Position numbers and translations under genes: made by a program
The notes under the pieces: model-generated
The model's input: the letters and a program-made list of their open reading frames with translations, nothing else
Told to the model about the DNA's origin: nothing
Databases searched by the model: none
Assembly (NCBI GenBank): GCA_033297205.1
Contig: MU859166.1
Location: forward strand, 54,757 to 118,756
From: Pseudoneurospora amorphoporcata
Lineage: Eukaryota > Ascomycota > Sordariomycetes > Sordariales > Sordariaceae
Reading direction: 5' to 3'
Length of the DNA: 64,000 bases
Part shown: one piece after another, positions 38,101-48,276 of the stretch
Layout of the letters: every line of letters begins with the position of its first letter
How positions within the stretch are numbered: the stretch's first letter is position 1

Positions 38101-38470
38101 ACTTTGCCATTGTAACTGTTCCTTCTAGTATGACGATCCGGAGTGAGCCCTCAAGGTAGCCGGGACTCAGAGCCGTCCTGCTGCCAAAGGCGATGTAATA
38201 CTCCCCAACCGAAGTCGAAGAGTAACAGAACACAGGCTCTAAATACACCGACGACCTCTTAGAACCACACTCCGGAATACGTCTACCGTGAAGACAACGG
38301 GAGCCCTTGGTATCATACGTTCGAATCTTCGTTTCAATTCCTCTTATTGAAGAGATTTGAACGGTCTTCGATGCAGTCTTTCCAGTTGGACAGGCAATAG
38401 ATACAAGATACACTCCTACAATAAAGAGAGAAACGCGTGAAAACGAGGATTTGGAATTGTAGGCGGGCAT
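35173..38470 (-). pseudogene. five-exon gene of unknown function with three nonsense codons
   Basis: Exons 38470-38011, 37954-37190, 37126-35727, 35673-35547 and 35501-35173 join in frame (3081 nt). Donors include GTTAGT, GTGAGT, GTAAGT and GTATGG; acceptors end CATAG, AATAG, ACAG and GCAG. Three stops lie in frame: TGA 36408-36410, TAG 35769-35771 and TAG 35467-35469. Exon 2 carries a region with GLLCGLRALNRSVELQ, NVRPLDKDYSVDQLASILQ, IVWIYSSN and DHYEALR, which recalls OTU-like cysteine proteases (Cys early, His late). The next part is acidic (YDSSSNGSSDDD), then two unrecognised helical modules. The N terminus from 38470 has a hydrophobic stretch (RVSLFIVGVYLVSIACP); an alternative ATG is at 38110. 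Function not assigned. Confidence 0.65.
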
Positions 38471-38640
38471 CTTGATTTTCCACAATCTAGGGTAACTCTA
38501 GATACAGAAGGAGCAATCGTGCCTGCTTGGTCTGGCCATGGGCTGCTGGTGACCAATTTTGATCATGTCTTGGCGATTAGAGGCAGAAGGAGCGCTAGAG
38601 GGGAATGTGAGAGGAAGAAACGACAGACCATGACTTTCAG

Positions 38641-39830
38641 TCATGTTAGTCTGGTCTGAACCTTCCTTTTCAAGTCGGTCACGCCCTTGTCTTTCGGCTT
38701 AGGGGTTGTCCGAAATTGCGCTTCGGCATCGCCAAAGGTAGGAAGGAAAGCAGGCCTGCGACTGCGAGGCCTACCATTGGCTGGCATCATGGTTGACTGT
38801 CTCGCCTTCCCATTATCGTCCTCCGAATCTGCAGCGGACTCAACGGTTGGGGCTTGATAGGTGGAGGATTGCGATGTCGGACCGTCTTCATCGGCCCATC
38901 TTGCGGCTTCTCCTTCCGAGCGTTGCTTCTTGTGCCCCTTGGTGCAATCTTGCGCACATAATTCTGGCGTAGATCCTTCCTCAGTAGAGGTTGCTGTTTC
39001 CAAAGTCGGCTCGCGCCAAGAAAGTGGAGTGAGGGAGAGCCGCGTGTCGTGACTGTCTTGTTGTCCTTGTGCTGCTTGTCGCTTATTGATGATGGTGATG
39101 AAACCGATGGATATACTTGTGAATTCTTTCCTCTTATGAGGAATGGTGTGATTGAACGCGCCCCACGATTTCGATTCTCAACCCAAGCATCAACATCGAT
39201 GACTCGGCGGGGTTGTGCCGGTTGCTGTGCCAGTTGTGGTCTCGCGGGGGCAGGTGCTAAAGGACGAAAGCCGGGAATCTGAGGAGGTCCATAGGTGCTG
39301 CCATGGGCAGGAATGGTTGAACTGGTCTCTCTGGAGGGTCATCTTCATCACGGTCGGGGATGTTGGGTTGAAATGCCCGTGGATCTGGTTGAGGTCGAGG
39401 TGCTTGTGGCGGACGAGGAGGGGATAGCACGCTGGCATCTCTCTTGCGACGGGCAACCTGTTATTGTGTTAGTTGTTCAGGGCCAGCCAACCGATATTGC
39501 CTGAGTCGCACCCACAACCCCCCGCGGCCTGGGTCTTAACCCTCGAGGGCACCATTCACCCGCGGGTGGTGGAACGACGCGGCATACTGGGACTCCTGGT
39601 AGGATTCACGCTTTTGAAGGATTTACCGTTAAGCAGACAACACCGGTTGACTGGCAAAGGGAATACTGGATAGGGATGTGCGGGATGTAGGATGGTGTCC
39701 TTACCTCCGCCAGCTGATCGCGGCACTCTCTGCAACTCTGCACCAGTCTGTTGGGATTTCGCTTGTCGGCAAATTCGGCGATGGGTTTGATTTCGTGACA
39801 TGTCTTGCAATATCTGGTAGATATATCCAT
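38641..39830 (-). pseudogene. zinc-ribbon protein with one frame break
   Basis: Exon 1 (39830-39705) encodes 42 residues with two CxxC pairs, YCKTCHEIKPIAEFADKRN and SCRECRDQ, a short fungal zinc-ribbon module. After an intron with donor GTAAGG, exon 2 starts at 39457 (VARRKRDASVLSPPRPPQAP) and is proline-rich. Around 39290-39296 the frame slips by one base: MAAP in one frame continues naturally as YGPPQIPGFRPLAPAPARPQ and RRVIDVDAWVENRNRGARS in another. A further intron after about 39118 (donor GTATAT) leads to the last exon, which ends at 38641 with a charged tail (KPKDKGVTDLKRK). The module order suggests a nucleic-acid or protein-binding role; unproven. It may be a real gene with a sequencing error. 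Confidence 0.6.
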
Positions 39831-40519
39831 GATGACGAAAGGAGAGAGATGTAAAGAAACCCCCCGAAACGGTCGCACCCTGCACGATCGAACCCTGGAG
39901 ATGATGTCAGAAATGGGAAATGAACGGAGAGAAGGGGAGAACCAACCTGATTTCAATCTGAGATATGGGCGACGTGAGGTCTGATTCTTGAAAGGAAGAG
40001 TAGAGGGGAAAGTTTGAGATTCGAGAGATGGGGGGAGGCGAGATTCTTATACCCGTCGCGGGCGCTCGTCGGTCGCTTGCCGGGAGAGACAGCTGGTGAT
40101 GCGTGTTTGCTGTCGTCGCGACTGCTTCTAACGGTGATATCTGGCGATGAGGTTGGTGTTGAGATAGAATCGCGATGATGATGGTGAGGTTCAAAGGTCG
40201 AGGTCGAGGTTGAATGGCGATGTGTGCGACGAACGGCTGGCCAGTGTAGTTGGTAGAGGTCTGGTAGTGTCGAGTTCAGACAGCCACAACCTAGAACTCA
40301 GGTCAATGAACTGTTTCACTGAGCAAGTACTTTGGTTGTATGCAGATGATTGATTGTCCCTTCTCCAAAGGAGGAGAGAGGGCAGTTGACTATCTATGTC
40401 CGATGCTGTGTCTGGCAGTGCCGAGCCGGACCGAGTCCGGCGCGGCGCTACCAAGTGTGCATCGGCCCACCTCAACGCCTAATATTGGTTAACTCCTAAA
40501 CTTAAACTATGAAGCCCTC
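39831..40519. other. intergenic
   Basis: No gene supported. It contains the upstream region of the zinc-ribbon gene. Confidence 0.5.
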
Positions 40520-41680
40520 TCAAAAATCAATACGCTCCTCATCGTACATCCACTCCCTCCATTCATCGTACTCAGTTAGGTCCTCGATAGCCCGCGATTC
40601 CCTTTCCTTTACCTTTTCCTGCTCCACGAGCCTTTTCTCCTCCTCTGCAAGCTCCGCCTCCTTCTCCGCCGCCTCCTTCTCCTCCTCTGCAGGCTCCGCC
40701 TCCTGCTCCTCCTTGCCCTTCCCCTTACCCTTCCCCTTGCCCTTCCCCTTCTTCCCCTTCCCCTTCTCCTTCTCCTTCTCCTGCTCCTTCTCCTTCTCCT
40801 TCTCCTTCTTAGTATAGATTTCGAAGATCCGCCCCCACTTATTCAACTCCTTAAGCATAGCCCGGAGTGCCTTCACCTTGCTGAAAACCTGCTCTCCATT
40901 CTTCTCGTAATACACCTTGCCCTTGGCTGCCTGACTATCTGCCTGGCTCACCTCTTTTGGCTTACCCTCGAGTTTACCAGTAACGTTTTTGTCTCCGACG
41001 ATAAGGAGACCCGACTTTTGACGAGTCAGCATAACGTTAAGCCGATTCTCATCGGAAACGAAACCGGCGCTGACACCTTCCTTGGTACCGGTAATAATGA
41101 CCGAGATCGGGCCCTCTCGGCCTTGAAAGGAGTCAGCACTCTGCAAAGGCGGCATATCTGCCAATAGCGGCAGGTGCTTGAGAATTTTGTTGCCGTATTC
41201 CACATTCGGCTTGTGGGCCGAAATGACGACAAAGTCCTTAGGACACACGTCGGGGCAGCACTTAACGAAGTCGGAGAGTAGCTCTAAAGCACCCTTCACT
41301 TGCATCCGGTTGAGTTTGGATGTTCCGACCGAATGAACCTTTGTGTTCGGCATATGGAAGAACACAGGTAAAAGGCTACCTGCCGGGCTTGGTTTCAACG
41401 ATGGGTTCCGGCCGGTGAGGTACTTTTCGAAAGCCATGCCGTAGGCATGGCTGGGATGGAGAGGATTACACAACTCGCCATCATACTCCATCTTGGCGTA
41501 GTCGGAGTAAAATAGTTGGTTTGCCAAGTTGAACATGCCGTTGCACATCCTTAACTGTCGACGTAGCCGGAAAGTTGGGATCCCCGCAGCTTGTAACCAG
41601 GCCAAAGCTGAAATGCGGCCACATGTTCCAAAACGGTTTGCATAATTATTATCCCCGTCCTTATTTTCGAGTTCCATCAT
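40520..41680 (-). pseudogene. C-terminal half of an SF1 (Upf1-like) helicase
   Basis: A 386-residue frame encodes the second RecA-like domain of an AAA_12-type superfamily 1 helicase. Visible motifs: motif IV region LRRQLRMCNGMFNLANQLFY, SDFVKCCPDVCPKDFVVIS, motif V ADSFQGREGPISVIITGT, and motif VI ENRLNVMLTRQKSGLLIVGD. Walker A and B motifs and the first domain are missing, so it cannot hydrolyse ATP as encoded. Upstream (41690-42030) frames are broken and not recognised, so the N-terminal part has been lost or decayed beyond reading. The C terminus is a highly charged tract of K, E and G, then E/A. Likely a truncated relic of an accessory helicase gene. Confidence 0.75.
40690..40812 (-). 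repeat. charged KE/KG codon repeat
   Basis: The minus strand reads runs of AAG-GAG and AAG-GGG-type codons (KEKEKEKEQEKEKEKGKGKK and following), followed by an E/A-rich part. It lies in the C-terminal tail of the helicase fragment. Confidence 0.8.
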
Positions 41681-42599
41681 TTATCCAGGTCCTCGAGATT
41701 ACCCGTTTTGGACAGAAAGTGGTCAGAGCGCCTTGTACACAGAAAAAACTTCAAAATTCCTTGTCTATAGAAACCGAAATCGCCAGAACTCCGCCCTATG
41801 CAACTGTTGACGTAACTCAAGTCTATGAAAACCCCATGCAAACAAACGTTCACCGTATGTAGGAAAGCGAGCAGCAACCGGTAAAGTAAAAAAGTCTCTC
41901 CAGCAACGACATTTTGAAACAAAGGTTCCGACGGTGGAGTTGTCCATCTGTTCCAAACCTTCAAAGTCGCCACTAAAGTCCACGGTTCCACCTCGAACCG
42001 CGAGACCTTCGCAGTTGGCGAAGCGATGAAGCCCTAGAAAAAAAATTAGCGAGAGATTCCCTTTAGAGAGTGGATGAAGAGAGTGAATGAAAGATGGAGT
42101 TGATGCTCACCAGAGGTATTTGCCAAAGTAACTATTATGAAGGGGTATATATGTGTAGTAGTAGTGCAGTAGAAAAAGGAGCCACCATCTACGAATCTAG
42201 TGTAGCAAAGTTACTGTAAAACGATGAAGCAAAATAACGCCACGTTCCCCAAAGCTGATTTGAAATGCAACCACCCCCCAAAAAATATCTTTTCCGTAAA
42301 CCGGTCATTTCACGCCCTTCTTGAAAGCTTTTCCTTTTTTTTCACCGAATTTTGCACTGCTGCTGCTGTGTCCAATGCTCATGTTTCATGTCATCGGAGG
42401 GGACGACCTTGAGCAGTAACCAAGGTTGGTGATGTTGTCGAATCGAAGGGCGGTGGCTTGCTGCTGAGCTTGAGTATGACTGACCTCAAAAACTGTGGCT
42501 GTCACAGTAGTCCTCCTCTTGAATTGGATCCGTGCCCTTCGCTGCGGGCGACTCCTATGCATGGTCGTCGGGCGACCCTCGCCGTCTTTTGTCCAAGAT
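41681..42599. other. spacer before CTP synthase
   Basis: No intact gene. It holds broken frames upstream of the helicase fragment and, from about 42380, the 3' region of CTP synthase. Confidence 0.45.
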
Positions 42600-44707
42600 T
42601 TAGAAGTGGGCGCCGTTGATACTTCCGTTGGCAACGCCGGCGTCCTTGAGGATCTCCTTGGTGATCTCGTCGAGGCAGCCGATAGCGGCGGCAACGAAGC
42701 CGAGGAAGGGGCGGGAGGGGTCGAGGACACGGCTGGTGTACTCGGGATGGTACTGAACACCGACGTAGTAAGGGTGGTCCTTGATCTCAACAACCTCCAT
42801 GCGCTCGTTGGTGTCGTCCTTGCCGATGAAAATGAGACCGGACTGCTCGAGCTTCTCAATGTAGTCGGGGTTGACCTCGTAACGGTGACGGTGGCGCTCC
42901 TCGATGCTGGTGGCCTCGCCGTAGAGAGCGCGAAGCTTGCTGAATTCAGAGCCGGGCTGGAAGTGAGTGGTACGGGTGCCGAGACGCATGGTACCGCCAA
43001 GCTTCTCCTTGGAACCTTCGGGCATGAAGATGATGACGCGGTGCTCGGCGTTGGCGTCGAACTCCTCAGAAGTGGCATCCTTGAGGTTGCAGAGGTTACG
43101 GGCAGCCTCGATAACGGCAACCTGCATACCAAGGCAGACACCGAGGAAGGGCGTCTTCTGCTCACGAGCCCACTGGGCGGCGCGGACCATACCCTCGGTA
43201 CCACGGTGACCGAAGCCGCCAGGGACAAGAATACCCTTGGCGACGCAAACGTCGTGCCAAGCCTTGTGGTACTTGGTGGGATCCTCCTTCTGGGTCTTCT
43301 CCTCGAGGTGCTCAGAATCAACCCAGATGAGGTTGAGCTTGCGGCCGCAGCGCATGGCGGAGTGCTCAAGAGCCTTGATGACGGAAAGGTAGGCATCGTG
43401 AAGCTCAATGTACTTGCCGACCAAGACGATGTCGACGGTCTCGGCGTAACCGAGGGGAACAATCTTCTGCCACTTGGCCCAGACCTCCTGGCCCTGGGCG
43501 ACACGGGTGGGGGAGAGCTTGATGTCGCTGAGCTTCAGGGTCTCCTTAAGTTCCCTGAGCAGGCCCTGCTCCTCGAGGAGAAGAGGAACCTGGTAGATGG
43601 TGGGCATATCGCGGACGGCAAGGACTTGGTTAACTTCGACCTGGCAGCTGGAAGCGACCTTGTTGATGGTGCCCTGCTCAAGGGGCTTCTCACAACGGCA
43701 CGCAATCTGTACGGCAAGTTAGCAAAGGAGATCACTTGATGATTAGCAATGAGACTGACCAAGTCGGGAATGAGACCAGCACTCCTGACGCTCTTGACAG
43801 CGTGTTGGGTAGGCTTCGTCTTCTGCTCGCCGTTGACAACAGGGACATAAGAGACGTGGATGTTGATGAAGTTGTTCTTGCCAGCTCTGTGACGGAGCTG
43901 GGTGAGGGCCTCAACGAAAGGCATGCTCTCAATATCACCAACAGTACCGCCCTGTGAACCATTAGCAGACGTCATGTCTGATGATGACAGTGGATCAACA
44001 TACCAACTCGATGATGCAAACATCGGGCTCCTCGCCAGACTTGTCGACAGGTACCTTGGAGACACGGTTGATGGTGTCGATGATCGCGTCGATAACGTGG
44101 GGTACAACCTGGACAGTGCGGCCGAGATACTTGCCCTTGCGCTCATTCTCGATAACCTGCTGGTAGACCTTGCCGGTGGTGATGTTGTTGTCGCGGGCAA
44201 GGTCGACACCGAGGTAACGCTCGTAGTTGCCGAGATCCAGATCGGTCTCGCCACCATCGTGAAGGACGAAGCACTCGCCGTGCTCCTTGGGGTTCATGGT
44301 ACCGGCATCAACGTTGATGTAGGGGTCAATCTTGATGGCAGTGACCTTGAGGCCGATGGTCTTGAGAAGGAGACCGCATGATGAGGCTATCGATTCGTGT
44401 TAGTGATATCAAGCCCTGAACTGAGATAGGTGATATACGGTCTTGTTCATCGTGTGCATCTATGAGAGAGATGTTGAGATGGTGTCACAGACACAGGGCC
44501 AGTTTCCGTGGTTTTACTTGGCATGCATCCATGTTGAGTGACTCCATACGTATGAGTGAGATTGAGGATGGTTGTGATGGTGGTTGTTGTTGTTGTTGTT
44601 GTTGTTCATCATCAGTATGTTGAGGAAAGACTGCCTACCAATGATTCCCTTGCCAACTCCACTCACAACACCTGAAGAAACGCAGACAAGTTAGAGAAGA
44701 GTTCAGA

Positions 44708-44766
<59 letters not shown>

Positions 44767-44817
44767 GGTTTATTGTCTATTGTTTTACATACCTCCTGAC
44801 ACCAGAACGAACTTCAT
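42600..44817 (-). CDS. URA7: CTP synthase
   Basis: Five exons (44817-44793, 44671-44639, 44386-44004, 43951-43760, 43706-42600) give 579 residues. The enzyme makes CTP from UTP, ATP and glutamine. The N-terminal synthase domain shows SGGVVSGVGKG, assembled over exons 1 and 2, then DPYINVDAGTMNPKEHGEC and GGTVGDIESMPF. The C-terminal glutaminase domain shows LVPGGFGHRGTEG, LGVCLGMQ with the nucleophile Cys, and YHPEYTSR. Exons 1 and 2 are only 25 and 33 nt. Intron 1 contains a 53-nt homopolymer (A on the coding strand), and intron 2 (252 nt) has a short TTG repeat. Symbol follows yeast; URA8 is its paralogue there. Very secure. Confidence 0.97.
44713..44765. repeat. 53-nt poly-T inside intron 1 of CTP synthase
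   Basis: A pure run of 53 T on the plus strand (A on the coding strand). It is the longest of the four 46-53 nt runs in the window. It sits between intact donor GTATGT and acceptor TTCAG. Confidence 0.9.
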
Positions 44818-45633
44818 CTTGGGCGATGAGGGGAATGAGTTAATGACGACAAAAGGAGGAACTTTAGTGGATTGACGGGGCCACTCGATGGGATTGATAC
44901 TGGAATAAGGAAACGAGGAGAGTAAAAAATATGGATGTCGTCAAGTCACTCAAAGTTTGGTGTCGCTGTCGCCCGCGTGTTGCAGCGGGAAGAAAAAAAA
45001 ATTGGGAATGGAGAATGGAGGGGCTCCAGCGGCGACCGATAAGGTTCCCTGGCGCCGCGCACAGACCACTTTCTGCAGTGCACGCCGACGGATACTTTTG
45101 ACGGGATGGGCGACGGTGATGGGTCGGATCGAGAACAGGCCTGGAACATTGCAGGCACCCATCAGGCAGCGGTCCAGGCAGCGACCATCCGGTCTTCAGG
45201 TCCCGTGAAAAAGCCGGGGCGGGGCTTGCCCCGGACAGACACACAGACGGATTTTGAATTGTCCGAGCGACAATCCAGGCGGCACCTGCACCGGCGTTGT
45301 GGGGTCACACAACGGAAGCGGTGCACATTGCCGTCCCCGACCCGACCGGTTGTCGCCGGGCCTTGCCGTTACATTCGGCGAACAGTCATGGTGAACGGGC
45401 CGTTGCATTACAACCTTGATTCAAAAAGTCCCTTCACATGTCAATCTCAAAAGTTGGACCAAGGATTTCAATTCAATTCCCCCACGCCTTGTCCTGGCGC
45501 ATTCACCCGGTATCGCCTCCCAATGATTGACGCCTGCAAAGCTGCATAAATGCAAATACATCATTATCAAAACAATCGCCCGCGCAGACTGATACATCCA
45601 GCACATCATGATGAGCCCAAATCAGAACTTAAA
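44818..45633. other. intergenic
   Basis: Between the CTP synthase start and the end of the glutamine-amidotransferase gene. No gene seen. Confidence 0.5.
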
Positions 45634-46820
45634 TCACAATTTCCACTCCAACTCCCCTTCTTCCTTAATCCCCTCCCAAGCCCATTCCAAAACCCTCTCC
45701 CACACCCAATCCCCATCATGTTCCCTTTCCATCAACTCATTCACCTCTTCCGCCACTTTCGGGTCATTCAAATCCCATCCCCACCACCTCGCTGCGTCCC
45801 TAATCTTTAGCTTTGCCGCCTTCGCGTCCTTTTCCGGATGTCCTTGAAAAGTCAAGACGCTGTTATCGTCTGAAACGAGACATTCGTTGTTGGCGAGTAA
45901 TTGGTGGAAATAGGGTGGTGTAGAGACGAGCTGTCGACGGTGGTGTTGATGAAGTCTTAGCGAGCTCCTCTTTTTCTCCCTTCCCCCTGCTGGTGATGAT
46001 GGTGGCTTTTGGTCATTGAAAAATCTTAACCCGGCGGGGGTGAGTTTTGAGTCGGTTACTCCTAGCTGTTGTTCATCGCACGTCAGTCTCTTCTCTTTGT
46101 CTCCCTGATTTCACACCTGGTAAGAACGGGAGAAAGGAGAAAACAAACCTCAGGCCTCCCCATCTCCCCCACCTCCCCCCCTCCCACCACCATCCCCAGC
46201 GTCTGATGTCCCCAACAAACACCCACCATCTTCTTCCTCGGCCATTCCTTTCTCGTCTGTCGTATGAACTCATGCACCCTTAATATCCACGCATGTCTCT
46301 TTCTCGGATCGGCGTTTCCTCCTCCGATAACAATCAGGTCGAACTCCGCCGGGTCGGGAAGAAATTCTTTCATCCTGCTACTTCTAGCCCCAGCCCTTGC
46401 CTTACTCCCAGGGACATCCGACTCGGAATCCGAACCCCGAAGTTCGTTTGAACAATCCGATGATAACGAAGCATCTGATTCGGACCCATTACACCCATCC
46501 CGGTTTTTGTGAGGACCCTGGGGACAGCAGTAAAAGTTGTCGGCGGGGTAGAAGAAGGAGGGTTTTGCTTCGAAGCGGCAGGTGGGTGACTCGGTTAAGG
46601 AGCTGAAGCAGCGCGTGTAGGAGTCGCGGATGGAGGAGATGTGTGGGGACCGGTAGGAGTTGAGGAGGATGGCGATTCGGAGAGGGATCTTGGTTGCTTG
46701 GCTTTCGTTCTGCGTGTCCATGTTGATTTTGATGTTGGTGTCGTCGGTGTGATCGTGTTGGTGGTGAGGGTTGACCTCGTGGTGAAGAGGACCTCTCGGA
46801 GAATCGGTTGAGGTGGTCAT
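45634..46820 (-). CDS. class I glutamine-amidotransferase-like protein
   Basis: Two exons (46820-46149, 46065-45634) give 367 residues; the junction is phase 0 (donor GTTTGT, acceptor CAACAG). The protein has the class I amidotransferase fold: first strand RIAILLNSYRSPH, FDLIVIGGG, then nucleophile elbow VGVCWGHQTLG, and the His-Glu pair in FQGHPEKDA. A low-complexity acidic/serine insertion (about residues 110-155) sits between the first strand region and the IGGG loop. Such stand-alone fungal proteins are annotated as GMP-synthase-like or peptidase C26-like; the true substrate is unknown. The start at 46820 (MTTSTDSPRG) is chosen; an ATG further in (MDTQNESQ) is possible. Part of its first exon is copied at 53.2 kb. 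Confidence 0.88.
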
Positions 46821-48276
46821 GTTGAATGGCCGCTTAGACGGGTGTGCAGTGAGCAATCCCTTTTGTTTCGGTTTCGGTAGTAGCAAGCAAGCTAAAGTTC
46901 GATGATGGATCGGCTCGTAGAGTCCGACAGAGAGGTTTGTAAAAGTGGAAAGTGGGGAGGTGGAAGCTTCTTTAAATCTTCTTTGTTTCGGGGGGGGGCT
47001 TTCAATCGGCTATGTTAACCGAGTTACAATGGACGTCAGCTGATAGCTTTTTGTGTTGCTCCTTGTTCTTTCAATGTCTTCAAATACCTTTTTCAGGCAG
47101 GACGATGCTGGGAAGAGAGATCTTGGTGAGCTTGGCAAGGCACGGCAGTCAACTCCTGGATGATCGTATGATGATCGACCCAAAGTTCACCCCAGTCACC
47201 GAAGCAAGTATGGTAAGGGCGGAATTGCCGAATTTTGGATGGTCATAAGAAAGGGATTGCGAAAGCTACGAGAAGGGCTTAAGGCGGACAGCCAAGACCC
47301 AAGTCTCATCCACTAGATGACGTTCTTGGGGTTTTAATGGAGTTCTGGGGAATGTGTAGAGGTAGTGATGATGACATCATAGCAGCTGAAAGTCACGAAC
47401 AAGCGAACTTGGTTTCGGCTGTCTTTTAGTTGAACAGGTTCAAACGAGACAACTCTTGTCCTCCAAAGAGTATCACAGGTGTAGTATTCGCCAACCTTGA
47501 AATCATAAAAGTTGATAACCCAAAGGCTGAAGGTTGGGGATGGTGTCATGTGCCTGACCATCTATCCCGCACCGCGCCGTATCTTTGCGGAGCTGAAAGG
47601 GTCACAGGATGACAGGCCGAAATGGGATGGTTGACAGGACATTCGGGAGAAGCGAGAAGCAAAAAGACGGCGGGACTGAGCAATCAAATGCATGATCAGA
47701 TGCCATGCCCGCCCGCGCTGTCATTTCACTGTCAGCTCAGTGGGTCATCCCGCTGCACCGCCGCGCCCGCACCGGGCGCACCGCACCTGCATTTTGCGGG
47801 GCGTCCCGCAATTGTTCAGCAGATCGGTCATCCCTTTGACATGGACATGGGTCTGTTGATTTTGTTTGGAGGGAGGGATGGGAACTTGCCCCTGGGATGA
47901 CGGTATCGGGTTGGTAGCCTGTGATCAGACGAGATGATGAGGAGCCAAGTAGTTATTGAAGAAAGTCGTTGAATGTGGACACTTTTCAAAGACTCTTCAG
48001 AAACTCTTCCGAACATACAATAGTAGCTGAATAGTCGGTGAGAACAGTCAATAATCATAACCACCACCACCACCATCAATCACATCAACATCAGGAACCA
48101 AAATTTGCATCAGGCCCAAAGGCCCGCTCATTATTATGTCCATTGTAGGTATTACACAAAATAATACAAGAAATATCGTAAAACATCCACGTTACATGCA
48201 TCCAGTCATTTCAATATCCAATCCAACTTCCTTCCCTTCTTCTCCTTCAGGGTATCATGATCTGCACTGCCTCAAA
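46821..48276. other. intergenic
   Basis: About 1.45 kb with no supported gene. A (ACC)n-like run lies at 48060-48075. It is flanked by the start of the amidotransferase gene and the end of the protease gene. Confidence 0.5.

Noticed and set aside
42495..43739. 414-codon plus-strand frame opposite CTP synthase
   Set aside because: Antisense shadow of a codon-biased gene; the minus strand encodes CTP synthase beyond doubt.
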